From Actinacidiphila glaucinigra (GTDB taxonomy: Bacteria > Actinomycetota > Actinomycetes > Streptomycetales > Streptomycetaceae): 64,000 nt of DNA. Both the position numbers and the translations under genes were made by a program. Shown here one piece after another: positions 39,420 through 48,533 of this stretch (position 1 is the stretch's first letter; each line of letters starts with the position of its first letter). The DNA is taken from positions 1 through 64,000 of the forward strand of contig NZ_FZOF01000009.1 of the NCBI RefSeq assembly GCF_900188405.1. The letters run 5' to 3'. Under the pieces are notes generated by a model that searched no databases, had not been told where the DNA came from, and was given only the letters and a program-made list of their open reading frames with translations.

Positions 39420-41714
39420 ATGCACGCCACGCCAGAACCTCAGACGCAGCAGTCGCAGACCCCACCGCAGGATCTGCCACCGCCACCCCGCCCCGGAGAA
39501 GGGGCCGCCGCCGTCTGGCGGCACGACCTGTCGGCCTCGATCACCGTTTTCCTGATCGCCGTCCCACTCTCGCTGGGCATCGCCCTGGCCACCGGCGCCC
39601 CGCTGCAGTCGGGGCTGATCGCCGCCGCCGTCGGCGGCATCGTCGTGGGGCTGATGGGCGGTGCGCCGCTCCAGGTCAGCGGTGCCGCCACCAGCCTGGT
39701 GGTGGTCACCGCCGAGCTCGTCCACCGCTACGGCTGGCGCACCACGTGCGCCATCACCGTGCTGGCCGGACTCGCCCAACTCGCCCTGGGCACCCTACGG
39801 GTGGCCAGGGCGGCACTCGCCGTCAGTCCGGCGATCGTGCACGGCATGCTGGCGGGCATCGGCGCCGCCATCGCGCTCGCCCAGCTCCATGTCGTGCTCG
39901 GCGCGAACCCGGACAGCTCGGCGCTCACCAATCTGGCCGCCCTGCCGCAGCAGTTGTCGTCCCCGCACCCGGGCGCGCTGCTGATCGCGGCGGTGACGGT
40001 GGCCGTGCTGGTCGGGTGGCCGCGCCTTCCGGGGCGGGCCGGCAAGGCCCTGCGCACGGTCCCGGCCCCGCTCGCCGCCATCGCGGCGGCGACCGCCGTC
40101 GGCGTTCCCATCGTGGTGCCGCGGGTCGACCTGCCCGCCTGGCACGCGGTGGCGCTCCCCGGGCTGCCGCACGGGCCGGTGCTCGGCATCGCCGCCGCCG
40201 TCCTGACCGTCACCCTGGTCGCGAGCATGGAGTCGCTGCTGTCCGCGGTGGCGATCGACAAGCTGCGCTCCGGGCGCGGCGAGCCCGGGGACGCCGTCCC
40301 GGCCCGCCTGAACCGGGAGTTGCTCGGGCAGGGCACGTCCAACGTGCTCTCGGGCCTGCTCGGCGGGCTGCCGGTGGCCGGCGGCGCGATCCGCGGTTCG
40401 GCGAACGTGGCCGCGGGCGCCCGGACACGCCGGGCCACCACGCTGCACGGGGTGTGGGTGCTGCTGTGCGCCGGGCTGCTGGCGGGGCTGCTGGAGCACA
40501 TCCCGCTCGCCGCCCTCGCCGCCCTGGTCATGGTGGTCGGGATGAAGATGGTGAGCTTCGCGCACATCAAGCACGTGCAGCGGCACCGGGAGTTCCCGGT
40601 CTACGCGGCGACGCTCGGCGCGGTGCTGCTGCTCGGTGTGCTGGAGGGGGTGACGACCGGCATCGCGGTGGCCGTCTTCCTGTCGCTGCGCAGGCTCACG
40701 CACACCCGGATCACGGTGACGGAGGAGGCCGGCGTCCACCAGGTGCTCGTACGCGGGCAGTTGACCTTCCTCGCGGTGCCCCGGCTGACCCGGGCACTGG
40801 CGGAGGTGCCGGACGAGGCCAGCGCCGTGATCACCCTGGACGGCTCCTTCATGGACCACGCGGCGTACGAGTCGCTGCAGCACTGGTGCGACGGCCACCG
40901 GGCGCGCGGCGGCTGGGCGACGCTCACGGGCCGGTCGGGCACGCCGATCACGGTCCCGTCCAGCGCACACGCCTGCCGTCCCTGGACACCGTGGCGCAAC
41001 CACCACTGCACCAAGCCGGGCAGCGCGGCGGGAGCGGCAGGGCAACTGGTGGGCGGGCTCAGCGCCTTCCAGCGCAACACGGCGCCCCTGGTCAGGGACG
41101 AGTTGGCGCGGCTCGCCCGCGAAGGGCAGCGGCCCACCCAGCTCTTCCTCACCTGCGCCGACTCCCGTCTGGTCACCAGCATGATCACCTCCAGCGGGCC
41201 GGGCGACCTGTTCACCGTGCGCAACGTGGGCAATCTGATGCCGCCGCCCGGAGCCGACGCCTCCTGCGATTCCGTGGGCGCCGCCATCGAGTACGCGGTG
41301 GAGGTGCTGCAGGTCGGCAGCATCACGGTGTGCGGGCACTCCGGGTGCGGCGCCATGCAGGCGCTGCTGGGCGGGGCGGGCCACGAGCCGGGGGCGCAGA
41401 CCCCGCTGGCCCGCTGGCTGCGCCACGGCCGCCCGAGCGTCGCCCGGCTGGAACGGATCGGCGGGCCCGGACGCGGGGAGGTCGCCCTCGCCGACCGCCC
41501 GGTGGCCGACGACCTCGAACGGCTCTGCCTCGTCAACGTGGTGCAGCAGTTGGACCACCTGATGGCCCATGCCTGCGTCGCCCGCAGGGTGGCCGAGGGG
41601 TCGCTGCAACTGCACGGCATGTACTTCCACGTCGCCGAGGCCCAGGCTTACGTCCTCGACGCCGCGAGCGGCACATTCGCCGCGGTTCGGCCGGAGGTCC
41701 TCGACACGGTCTGA
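39420..41714 (+). CDS. SulP transporter - STAS-like - beta-carbonic anhydrase fusion
   Basis: The 764-aa protein has three parts. A SulP anion transporter (~34-425, ~12 membrane segments) is followed by a STAS-like domain (~435-515). A beta-carbonic anhydrase (~545-755) has the full active site: Zn ligands C579, H640 and C643 (CADSR, HSGC) and the D581/R583 dyad. The fusion suggests uptake of bicarbonate coupled to interconversion with CO2 at the cytoplasmic face. Some SulP proteins (BicA) are bicarbonate transporters, others carry sulphate. Start ATG 39420 has GGAGGAG 9 nt upstream. A Cys/His/Trp-rich linker (HACRPWTPWRNHHC) between STAS and CA is unusual. Confidence 0.92.
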   Translation: MHATPEPQTQQSQTPPQDLPPPPRPGEGAAAVWRHDLSASITVFLIAVPLSLGIALATGAPLQSGLIAAAVGGIVVGLMGGAPLQVSGAATSLVVVTAELVHRYGWRTTCAITVLAGLAQLALGTLRVARAALAVSPAIVHGMLAGIGAAIALAQLHVVLGANPDSSALTNLAALPQQLSSPHPGALLIAAVTVAVLVGWPRLPGRAGKALRTVPAPLAAIAAATAVGVPIVVPRVDLPAWHAVALPGLPHGPVLGIAAAVLTVTLVASMESLLSAVAIDKLRSGRGEPGDAVPARLNRELLGQGTSNVLSGLLGGLPVAGGAIRGSANVAAGARTRRATTLHGVWVLLCAGLLAGLLEHIPLAALAALVMVVGMKMVSFAHIKHVQRHREFPVYAATLGAVLLLGVLEGVTTGIAVAVFLSLRRLTHTRITVTEEAGVHQVLVRGQLTFLAVPRLTRALAEVPDEASAVITLDGSFMDHAAYESLQHWCDGHRARGGWATLTGRSGTPITVPSSAHACRPWTPWRNHHCTKPGSAAGAAGQLVGGLSAFQRNTAPLVRDELARLAREGQRPTQLFLTCADSRLVTSMITSSGPGDLFTVRNVGNLMPPPGADASCDSVGAAIEYAVEVLQVGSITVCGHSGCGAMQALLGGAGHEPGAQTPLARWLRHGRPSVARLERIGGPGRGEVALADRPVADDLERLCLVNVVQQLDHLMAHACVARRVAEGSLQLHGMYFHVAEAQAYVLDAASGTFAAVRPEVLDTV

Positions 41715-41803
41715 CCTGGGCCGCCCGCACCGGGTGGCCCACGCGCCCCGGCCCGCCGCGCACCCGCCGGCGGGCCGGAGCCGTGTGCGGGCGCTTCACC
41801 GCG

Positions 41804-41819
41804 ACAGGTCTAAACCAAT
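41804..41819. promoter_or_regulatory. DasR-type (dre-like) palindrome upstream of acsA
   Basis: ACAGGTCTAAACCAAT closely resembles the GntR-family DasR responsive element (consensus built on TGGTCTAGACCA). The core GGTCTAAACC differs from the symmetrical core by one base. It lies ~90 bp before the acsA GTG. DasR links N-acetylglucosamine metabolism to development in Streptomyces. Binding is inferred from the match alone. Confidence 0.5.
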
Positions 41820-41906
41820 TTTCGTCGCGAACCCTTGTCATTCCGCCCCTCCGGCTGGTGAGCTATGCCATGGGACACAAGAGGACACCCTGCGAAGGAG
41901 CACGGC

Positions 41907-43868
41907 GTGAGCAACGAGAGCCTGGCCAACCTTTTGAAGGAGGAGCGCCGGTTCGCTCCGCCCGCCGAGCTGGCGGCCGGTGCCAATGTGACCGCGGAGG
42001 CCTATCAGCAGGCCGGTGACGACCGACTGGGCTTCTGGGCGGCGCAGGCCCGCCGGCTGACCTGGGCGAAGGAGCCGACCGAGACCCTGGACTGGTCCAA
42101 CCCGCCGTTCGCGAAGTGGTTCGCCGACGGCACCCTGAACGTCGCCTACAACTGCGTGGACCGGCACGTCGAGGCCGGCAACGGCGACCGCGTGGCGATC
42201 CACTTCGAGGGCGAGCCCGGTGACGGCCGGGCCATCACCTACGCCGAGCTCAAGGACGAGGTGAGCCGTGCCGCGAACGCCCTGACCGCGCTGGGCGTGA
42301 CGGCCGGCGACCGGGTCGCGATCTACATGCCCATGATCCCCGAGACCGCCGTGGCGATGCTGGCCTGCGCCCGCGTCGGCGCCGCGCACTCGGTGGTCTT
42401 CGGCGGCTTCTCCGCCGACGCCCTGGCCGCCCGCATCGACGACGCCGACGCCAAGCTGGTCATCACCGCCGACGGCGGCTACCGCCGCGGCAAGCCCTCC
42501 GCCCTGAAGCCCGCCGTCGACGACGCGGTCTCCCGCTCCGCCGGCGTGGAGAAGGTGCTGGTCGTCCGGCGCACCGGCCAGGAGGTCGCGTGGACCGAGG
42601 GCCGCGACGTGTGGTGGCACGAACTCGTCGACGGCCAGTCCGCCGAGCACACCCCGGAGGCCTTCGAGGCCGAGCACCCGCTCTTCATCCTCTACACCTC
42701 CGGCACCACCGGTAAGCCCAAGGGCATCCTGCACACCTCGGGCGGCTACCTGACGCAGACCGCCTACACCCACAACGCCGTCTTCGACCTGAAGCCGGAG
42801 ACCGACGTCTACTGGTGCACCGCCGACGTCGGCTGGGTCACCGGCCACTCGTACATCGTCTACGGCCCGCTGGCCAACGGCGCGACCCAGGTGATGTACG
42901 AGGGCACCCCGGACACCCCGCACCAGGGCCGCTTCTGGGAGATCGTCCAGAAGTACGGGGTCACGATCCTCTACACCGCCCCCACGGCGATCCGCACCTT
43001 CATGAAGTGGGGCGACGACATCCCCGCCAAGTTCGACCTGTCCTCGCTGCGCGTCCTGGGCAGCGTCGGCGAGCCGATCAACCCCGAGGCGTGGATCTGG
43101 TACCGCGAGCACATCGGCGGCGGCCGCTGCCCGATCGTGGACACCTGGTGGCAGACCGAGACCGGCGCCATGATGATCTCCCCGCTGCCCGGCGTGACGG
43201 AGACCAAGCCCGGCTCCGCGCAGCGCCCGCTGCCCGGCATCTCCGCGACCGTGGTGGACGACGACGCCAACGAGGTGCCCAACGGCTCCGGCGGCTACCT
43301 CGTCCTGACCGAGCCGTGGCCGTCGATGCTCCGCACCATCTGGGGCGACGACCAGCGCTACCTGGACACCTACTGGTCCCGCTTCGAAGGGCGCTACTTC
43401 GCCGGCGACGGCGCCAAGAAGGACGAGGACGGCGACATCTGGCTGCTGGGCCGGGTGGACGACGTCATGCTCGTCTCGGGCCACAACATCTCCACCACCG
43501 AGGTCGAGTCGGCGCTCGTCTCGCACCCGAAGGTCGCCGAGGCGGCCGTGGTCGGCGCCGCCGACGCCACCACCGGGCAGGCCATCGTCGCCTTCGTCAT
43601 CCTGCGCGGCACCGCCGCGTCCGAGGACGGCGACGAGCTGATCGCCGCACTGCGCGACCACGTCGCCAAGACGCTCGGCCCGATCGCCAAGCCGAAGCGG
43701 ATCCTCACGGTGGCGGAGCTGCCGAAGACCCGCTCCGGCAAGATCATGCGGCGGCTGCTGCGCGACGTTGCCGAGAACCGGGAGCTGGGGGACGTCACCA
43801 CCCTGACGGACTCCTCGGTCATGGACCTCATCCAGTCGAAGCTCCCGAGCGCCGGCGGCGAGGACTGA
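41907..43868 (+). CDS. acsA: acetyl-CoA synthetase (AMP-forming)
   Basis: The 653-aa ANL-superfamily ligase converts acetate, ATP and CoA to acetyl-CoA via acetyl-AMP. It has the P-loop-like YTSGTTGKPKG, DTWWQTETG acetate/AMP motif, GRVDDVMLVSGHN hinge and C-terminal RSGKIMRR lysine that is the site of inhibitory acetylation in this family. Length is as expected. The GTG start at 41907 follows GAAGGAG. A DasR-like site lies upstream (41804-41819) and a terminator follows (43889-43914). Confidence 0.96.
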   Translation: MSNESLANLLKEERRFAPPAELAAGANVTAEAYQQAGDDRLGFWAAQARRLTWAKEPTETLDWSNPPFAKWFADGTLNVAYNCVDRHVEAGNGDRVAIHFEGEPGDGRAITYAELKDEVSRAANALTALGVTAGDRVAIYMPMIPETAVAMLACARVGAAHSVVFGGFSADALAARIDDADAKLVITADGGYRRGKPSALKPAVDDAVSRSAGVEKVLVVRRTGQEVAWTEGRDVWWHELVDGQSAEHTPEAFEAEHPLFILYTSGTTGKPKGILHTSGGYLTQTAYTHNAVFDLKPETDVYWCTADVGWVTGHSYIVYGPLANGATQVMYEGTPDTPHQGRFWEIVQKYGVTILYTAPTAIRTFMKWGDDIPAKFDLSSLRVLGSVGEPINPEAWIWYREHIGGGRCPIVDTWWQTETGAMMISPLPGVTETKPGSAQRPLPGISATVVDDDANEVPNGSGGYLVLTEPWPSMLRTIWGDDQRYLDTYWSRFEGRYFAGDGAKKDEDGDIWLLGRVDDVMLVSGHNISTTEVESALVSHPKVAEAAVVGAADATTGQAIVAFVILRGTAASEDGDELIAALRDHVAKTLGPIAKPKRILTVAELPKTRSGKIMRRLLRDVAENRELGDVTTLTDSSVMDLIQSKLPSAGGED

Positions 43869-43888
43869 CCGGTCCCCGTCACCGCGCC

Positions 43889-43914
43889 GAAGAGGCCCCT
43901 CCGGGGGCCTCTTC
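43889..43914 (+). terminator. terminator after acsA
   Basis: GAAGAGGCCCC / GGGGCCTCTTC, a perfect 11-bp stem with a TCCG loop, followed by GCCTTT; it begins 20 nt after the acsA stop. Confidence 0.8.
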
Positions 43915-44077
43915 GCCTTTCCCGGCGGTGCGGGACACTCCTGCGACGCCCGGCGATTGTCCGTAATGTGAGGAACGCCGGAGGCTCCGGCGCCGACCCG
44001 GTAAGCTGCTGAAGGCGTAAGAAACGCGACAGTGATTCGGGGCGTGCCGGGAAGTCTGGTCGGCAAGGTGATCAGCC

Positions 44078-45517
44078 ATGCCGAGCCCGACCGGAGGTCC
44101 ACCCCCCGTGACCGCGACCAACCGCCGCCGTTCCGTCTTCCTGGGCCGGATGTCCCTCCCCGAACGGAACTTCGTCGCCGACGCGCTGCGGACGGAGACC
44201 GTGGGCGGCGTGATCCTGCTGGTGGCCGCCGTCTTCGCGCTGATCTGGGCGAACAGCCCGCTCAGCGCCTCGTACCGGTCCACCGTCGCCTTCACCTTCG
44301 GCCCCGGGTCGCTCCATCTGGACCTGTCGGTCGGCCACTGGGCCGCCGACGGGCTGCTGACGGTCTTCTTCTTCGTCGCCGGCATCGAGCTCAAGCGGGA
44401 ACTGGTCGCGGGCGAACTGCGCCGCCCCTCGGCGGCGGCGCTCCCCGTCATCGCCGCCGTGTGCGGCATGGCGGCGCCCGCGCTGGTGTACGCGGTGGTC
44501 AACGCCGTCGGCGGCGGTTCCCTGCAGGGCTGGGCGGTTCCGACGGCGACCGACATCGCGTTCGCCCTGGCGGTGCTGGCCGTGCTCGGCACCGCGCTGC
44601 CGTCCGCGCTGCGCGCGTTCCTGCTGACCCTGGCGGTCGTGGACGACCTCTTCGCGATCCTGATCATCGCTGTCTTCTTCACCTCCGGCATCGATCTCGT
44701 GGCCCTGGCCCTGGCCCTCGCCGGGCTCGTGCTGTTCCGGCTGCTGCTCCGCAAGGAGGTGCGCGGTTGGTACGTGTACGTACCGCTCGCGCTGGTCAAC
44801 TGGGCGCTGATGCACGCCAGCGGGGTGCACGCCACGATCGCCGGCGTCGCCATGGGCCTGATGCTGCGCTGCCACCGGCGCGAGGGCGAGGAGCGGTCCC
44901 CCGGAGAGCGGATCGAGCACCTCGTACGGCCGCTCTCGGCCGGGCTGGCCGTGCCGCTGTTCGCCCTGTTCTCCGCGGGGGTGCCGATCGCCGGCGGCGC
45001 GCTCGCCGAGGTGTTCGGCCGTCCCGAGACGCTGGGCGTGGTGCTGGGGCTGGTCGTCGGCAAGGCGGTCGGGGTGTTCGGCGGCACCTGGCTGGCGGCG
45101 CGCTTCACCCGCGCGGAGCTCAACCCCGATCTGGCCTGGGCCGACGTCCTGGCCGTCGCCACGCTCGCGGGGATCGGCTTCACGGTCTCCCTGCTCATCG
45201 GCGAGCTGGCCTTCGAGGGCGACCAGGTGCTGACCGAGGAGGTCAAGGCGGCCGTCCTGATCGGCTCGTTGACCTCCGCGGTGCTCGCCGCGGTGCTGCT
45301 CAAGCTCCGCAACGACACGTACCGCCGCATGTGCGAGGACGAGGAGCGCGACGAGGACCGGGACGGCGTCCCGGACGTCTACAAGTGGGCGGACCCCGAG
45401 TTCCATCTGCGGATGGCCGCGATCCACGAGGCCAAGGCGGCCGAGCACCGCAGGCTGGCGGAAGTGGCGCGCTCCGGGGACACCGGCGAGGATGAGTCGG
45501 GCATGATCGGGGGGTAA
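44078..45517 (+). CDS. nhaA: Na+/H+ antiporter NhaA
   Basis: The 479-aa NhaA-family antiporter has ~11-12 membrane segments. The essential aspartate pair (TLAVVDDLFAILIIA) and the PTATDIAFALAVL segment of TM4 are present. A C-terminal hydrophilic tail of ~65 residues (EDEERDEDRDGVPD onward) is longer than in E. coli NhaA. It exchanges Na+ for H+ for pH and sodium homeostasis. Start ATG 44078 has AAGGTGA upstream; a GTG 10 codons on (VTATNR) is an alternative. Confidence 0.93.
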   Translation: MPSPTGGPPPVTATNRRRSVFLGRMSLPERNFVADALRTETVGGVILLVAAVFALIWANSPLSASYRSTVAFTFGPGSLHLDLSVGHWAADGLLTVFFFVAGIELKRELVAGELRRPSAAALPVIAAVCGMAAPALVYAVVNAVGGGSLQGWAVPTATDIAFALAVLAVLGTALPSALRAFLLTLAVVDDLFAILIIAVFFTSGIDLVALALALAGLVLFRLLLRKEVRGWYVYVPLALVNWALMHASGVHATIAGVAMGLMLRCHRREGEERSPGERIEHLVRPLSAGLAVPLFALFSAGVPIAGGALAEVFGRPETLGVVLGLVVGKAVGVFGGTWLAARFTRAELNPDLAWADVLAVATLAGIGFTVSLLIGELAFEGDQVLTEEVKAAVLIGSLTSAVLAAVLLKLRNDTYRRMCEDEERDEDRDGVPDVYKWADPEFHLRMAAIHEAKAAEHRRLAEVARSGDTGEDESGMIGG

Positions 45518-45569
45518 CCCGTTTGCCCCGGATGACGACTGACGCACCATGACGACGACGGAGGACCCG

Positions 45570-46052
45570 ATGAGCCGTGCGGACGAGCCCGTGAACGTGG
45601 GGGTGACCGTGAGCCCCAACGGAAGCCGCAGCCTCGGTCAGCTCTTCGCCTCGGCGACGGCGGACCTGTCCGAGCTGGTCCACGAGGAGATCGCCCTCGC
45701 CAAGGCGGAGCTGCGGCAGGACGTCAAGCGCGCCGGCATCGGCGGTGGCGCGGTGGGCGCGGCCGGCATCCTGGCGCTCTTCTCGCTGCCGGTATTGAGC
45801 TTCGCGGCGGCGTACGGCATCCACAACCTGGGGCTGGGCCTCGCCTGGTCGTTCCTCATCGTCGGCGGGGCCTACCTGGTGCTGGCCGGTCTGCTCGGCC
45901 TGATGGCGCGCTCGAAGTTCAAGAAGATCAAGAAGCCGGAGCGCAGCATCGCCTCGGCGAAGGAGACCGCGGCGGTGCTGCAGGGCGTCAAGCCGCACCC
46001 GCGCAGCGCCCCCTCCGGCGGCACGGAGACCACGGTGGCGGTCAAGGTGTGA
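45570..46052 (+). CDS. phage-holin-family (DUF1469-like) membrane protein
   Basis: The 160-aa protein has an amphipathic N-terminal helix (DLSELVHEEIALAKAELRQDV), two transmembrane segments and a Lys-rich end (KFKKIKKPE). It is of the actinobacterial 'phage holin family' that is chromosomal, not phage-borne. A homologue sits in the same place in mycobacteria (next to ephE and marP). Start ATG 45570 is chosen because GGAGG lies 4 nt before it; ATG 45549 upstream lacks a site. Function unknown, perhaps envelope stress. Confidence 0.82.
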   Translation: MSRADEPVNVGVTVSPNGSRSLGQLFASATADLSELVHEEIALAKAELRQDVKRAGIGGGAVGAAGILALFSLPVLSFAAAYGIHNLGLGLAWSFLIVGGAYLVLAGLLGLMARSKFKKIKKPERSIASAKETAAVLQGVKPHPRSAPSGGTETTVAVKV

Positions 46053-46064
46053 CACGCTCAGAGC

Positions 46065-46988
46065 ATGACGTTCGCTGACAGTTCCCCGGTGGTACGCATC
46101 GACGGGCCCTGGACCCACCGGGACGTCGCCGCGAACGGCGCCCGCTTCCACATCGCCGAACTCGGCGACGGCCCCCTGGTGCTGCTGCTGCACGGCTTCC
46201 CGCAGTTCTGGTGGACCTGGCGGCACCAGCTGACCGCGCTGGCCGACGCGGGCTTCCGCGCCGTCGCGATGGACCTGCGCGGGGTGGGCGGCAGCGACCG
46301 CACACCCCGCGGCTACGACCCCGCCAATCTGGCGCTCGACGTCACCGGCGTGATCCGCTCGCTCGGCGAGCCGGACGCCGCGCTGGTCGGGCACGACCTC
46401 GGCGGTTACCTGGCCTGGACGGCGGCGGCGATGCGGCCCAAGCTCGTCCGGCGGCTCGCGGTGTGCTCGATGCCGCACCCGCGGCGCTGGCGCGCGGCGA
46501 TGCTGACGGATCTGCGGCACAGCGCGGCCGGCGGCCACGTGTGGGGGTTCCAGCGCCCGTTCGTCCCGGAGCGGCAGCTGGTCGCGGACGACGCGGCGCT
46601 GGTGGGACGGTTGCTGCGGGACTGGTCGGGGCCCCGGCTGCCCGAGGACGAGACGGTGGACGCCTACCGCAGGGCGATGCTCATCCCGTCGACGGCGCAC
46701 TGCTCGATCGAGCCCTACCGCTGGATGGTGCGCTCGCTGGCCCGGGTGGACGGCTTCCAGTTCAACCGGCGCATGAAGCGTCCGGTGCGGGTGCCCACCC
46801 TGCACCTGCACGGTTCGCTCGACCCGGCGATGCGGGCCCGGCACGCCGCGGGCAGCGGGGAGTACGTGGAGGCGCCGTACCGCTGGCGGCTTTTCGACGG
46901 GCTGGGGCACTTCCCCCACGAGGAGGATCCGGCGGCGTTCTCGGCCGAGCTGGTCAACTGGCTCAAGGACCCGGAACCGGATCGTTAA
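46065..46988 (+). CDS. alpha/beta hydrolase, epoxide hydrolase-like
   Basis: The 307-aa alpha/beta hydrolase has oxyanion motif LLHGFPQFWWTW, the nucleophile elbow VGHDLGGYLAW with Asp (typical of epoxide hydrolases and dehalogenases rather than serine esterases), and a C-terminal His in LGHFPHEE. It is cytoplasmic. It corresponds by position to M. tuberculosis ephE. It is separated from the holin-like gene by 12 bp, so probably cotranscribed. The physiological substrate is unknown. Confidence 0.88.
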   Translation: MTFADSSPVVRIDGPWTHRDVAANGARFHIAELGDGPLVLLLHGFPQFWWTWRHQLTALADAGFRAVAMDLRGVGGSDRTPRGYDPANLALDVTGVIRSLGEPDAALVGHDLGGYLAWTAAAMRPKLVRRLAVCSMPHPRRWRAAMLTDLRHSAAGGHVWGFQRPFVPERQLVADDAALVGRLLRDWSGPRLPEDETVDAYRRAMLIPSTAHCSIEPYRWMVRSLARVDGFQFNRRMKRPVRVPTLHLHGSLDPAMRARHAAGSGEYVEAPYRWRLFDGLGHFPHEEDPAAFSAELVNWLKDPEPDR

Positions 46989-47308
46989 TCCCGTACGACG
47001 ATCAGCCAAATGCCGGGCGCATAGGCCAACTGATGGACCGCCAGGCGGTTACCGACCATGGACCCCGGGCAGACAGCTCGGTATGGGCTGGACGCACGAC
47101 TACCGTGACGTGTCACGCGACCGCCGCGCCAACGGAGCGCGGATCACCACCGGGACACAGGCCCCGGACCATCGGTCCGGAGGCTCCCGACTCGGCATTC
47201 CTCACATCCTCAGGCGCCGCGCCCGCTGGGTGGGCGCCCGGCTGAGGCATACCCGCAGCGGCTGACCGGGCGCGGCCCCTCGCCGGCCGGCCGGCTCCCC
47301 CGGACGGC
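46989..47308. other. intergenic region with one weak small reading frame
   Basis: This is 320 bp between convergent genes. A 60-codon frame (47083-47265, +) begins MGWTHDYRDV and is Arg-rich. It has no ribosome-binding site and no recognised relatives, so I do not call it a gene. No clear terminator hairpin was identified. Confidence 0.4.
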
Positions 47309-48511
47309 CTACAGGGCACAGCTCTCGGTGTCGACCTGGCGGTTCGCCGTACGCCCGGCCCGGACGTCCTGCTGGACCTCGTCCGCCGTCAGGGCGTAGC
47401 CGGTGTCCGCGTCGTCGAGGGACTTGGCGAACACCACGCCGTACACCTTCCCCTCGGGGGTGAGCAGCGGTCCGCCGGAGTTGCCCTGGCGGACCAGCGT
47501 GTACAGCGAGTAGACGTCGCGCTCGACGGTGCCCCGGTGGTAGATGTCCGGGCCCGAGGCGGGGATGCGGCCGCGCACCCGGGCGGCACGGACGTCGAAG
47601 CCGCCGTTCTCCGGGAAGCCGGCGACGATGGCGTCGTCGCGTGAGCGGGCATCGGTGGTGCTGAAGGACAACGCGGGCGCCTCCAGGGACGGTACGTCGA
47701 TGACCGCGATGTCGCGCTGCCAGTCGTAGAGCACGACCTTGCCGTCGTACACCCGGCCCTCGCCGCCGATCTGCACGGTCGGGTTGTCGACGCCGCCGAC
47801 GACGTGGGCGTTGGTCATCACCCGGTGCGGCGCGAAGACGAAGCCGGTGCCCTCCAGCACCTTGCCGCAGCTCGGTGCCGTGCCGACGACCTTGACGATG
47901 CTGCGCCGCGCGCGGCCGACGACCGCGCTGTCGGCGAGCGCCGGGTCGGGGGCGGGGACGGCGGTGATGGGCTCGTTGCCGAACGGCGAGAAGACCTGGG
48001 GCAGTCCGTTCTGCGCGAGCACCGAACTGAAGTCGGCGAACCAGTTGTCTGCCTCGCGCGGCACGATCTGCGCCACCCCCAGCAGCACCCGGGAGGAGCG
48101 GACCTCACGGCCGAGGCTGGGCAGCGTGGTCGTGGTGGCGAGCGCGGAGCCGATGAGCCAGGCGACCAGCAGCATCGCCAGGACGTTCACGAGGGCGCCG
48201 CCGACCGCGTCGATCGCCCGCGCGGGTGACCAGCTGACGTGCGTGCGGACCTTGTTGCCGAGGTGCGTGGTGAAGGCCTGGCCCACCGACGCGCACACGA
48301 TGATCAGGACCACCGCGGCGACGACCGCCACCGTGCCGGGCTGGGAGTTGTCGGTGACCGCGTTCCAGATCGCGGGCAGTACGTAGACCGCGACCAGACC
48401 ACCGCCGAGGAACCCGACCACCGACATCACGCCGACGATGAATCCCTGACGGTAGCCCACGATCGCGAACCACACGGCGGCCAACAGCAGCACGATGTCC
48501 AGCACATTCAC
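47309..48511 (-). CDS. marP: MarP-like membrane serine protease (CvpA + trypsin domains)
   Basis: The 400-aa protein has an N-terminal CvpA-like domain with four membrane helices (~5-130). A chymotrypsin-like protease follows with catalytic triad H236 (TNAHVVGG), D267 (RDIAVID) and S345 (RQGNSGGPL). In M. tuberculosis MarP (Rv3671c) this periplasmic protease is required for acid resistance and acts on peptidoglycan hydrolases. Neighbourhood and domain order match. Two cysteines (C215 and the near-terminal Cys) could form the stabilising disulphide known in MarP. The stop falls next to a GC-rich gap. Confidence 0.92.
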   Translation of the reverse strand: MNVLDIVLLLAAVWFAIVGYRQGFIVGVMSVVGFLGGGLVAVYVLPAIWNAVTDNSQPGTVAVVAAVVLIIVCASVGQAFTTHLGNKVRTHVSWSPARAIDAVGGALVNVLAMLLVAWLIGSALATTTTLPSLGREVRSSRVLLGVAQIVPREADNWFADFSSVLAQNGLPQVFSPFGNEPITAVPAPDPALADSAVVGRARRSIVKVVGTAPSCGKVLEGTGFVFAPHRVMTNAHVVGGVDNPTVQIGGEGRVYDGKVVLYDWQRDIAVIDVPSLEAPALSFSTTDARSRDDAIVAGFPENGGFDVRAARVRGRIPASGPDIYHRGTVERDVYSLYTLVRQGNSGGPLLTPEGKVYGVVFAKSLDDADTGYALTADEVQQDVRAGRTANRQVDTESCAL

Positions 48512-48533
48512 CTGGACACCGTCTCATGGAGGA

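Noticed and set aside
45570..46052. Phage origin for the 'holin family' protein
   Set aside because: The gene is part of a conserved chromosomal neighbourhood and no other phage gene is near it.
47083..47265. 60-codon frame starting MGWTHDYRDV
   Set aside because: No ribosome-binding site and no family recognised; kept only as a note in the intergenic entry.
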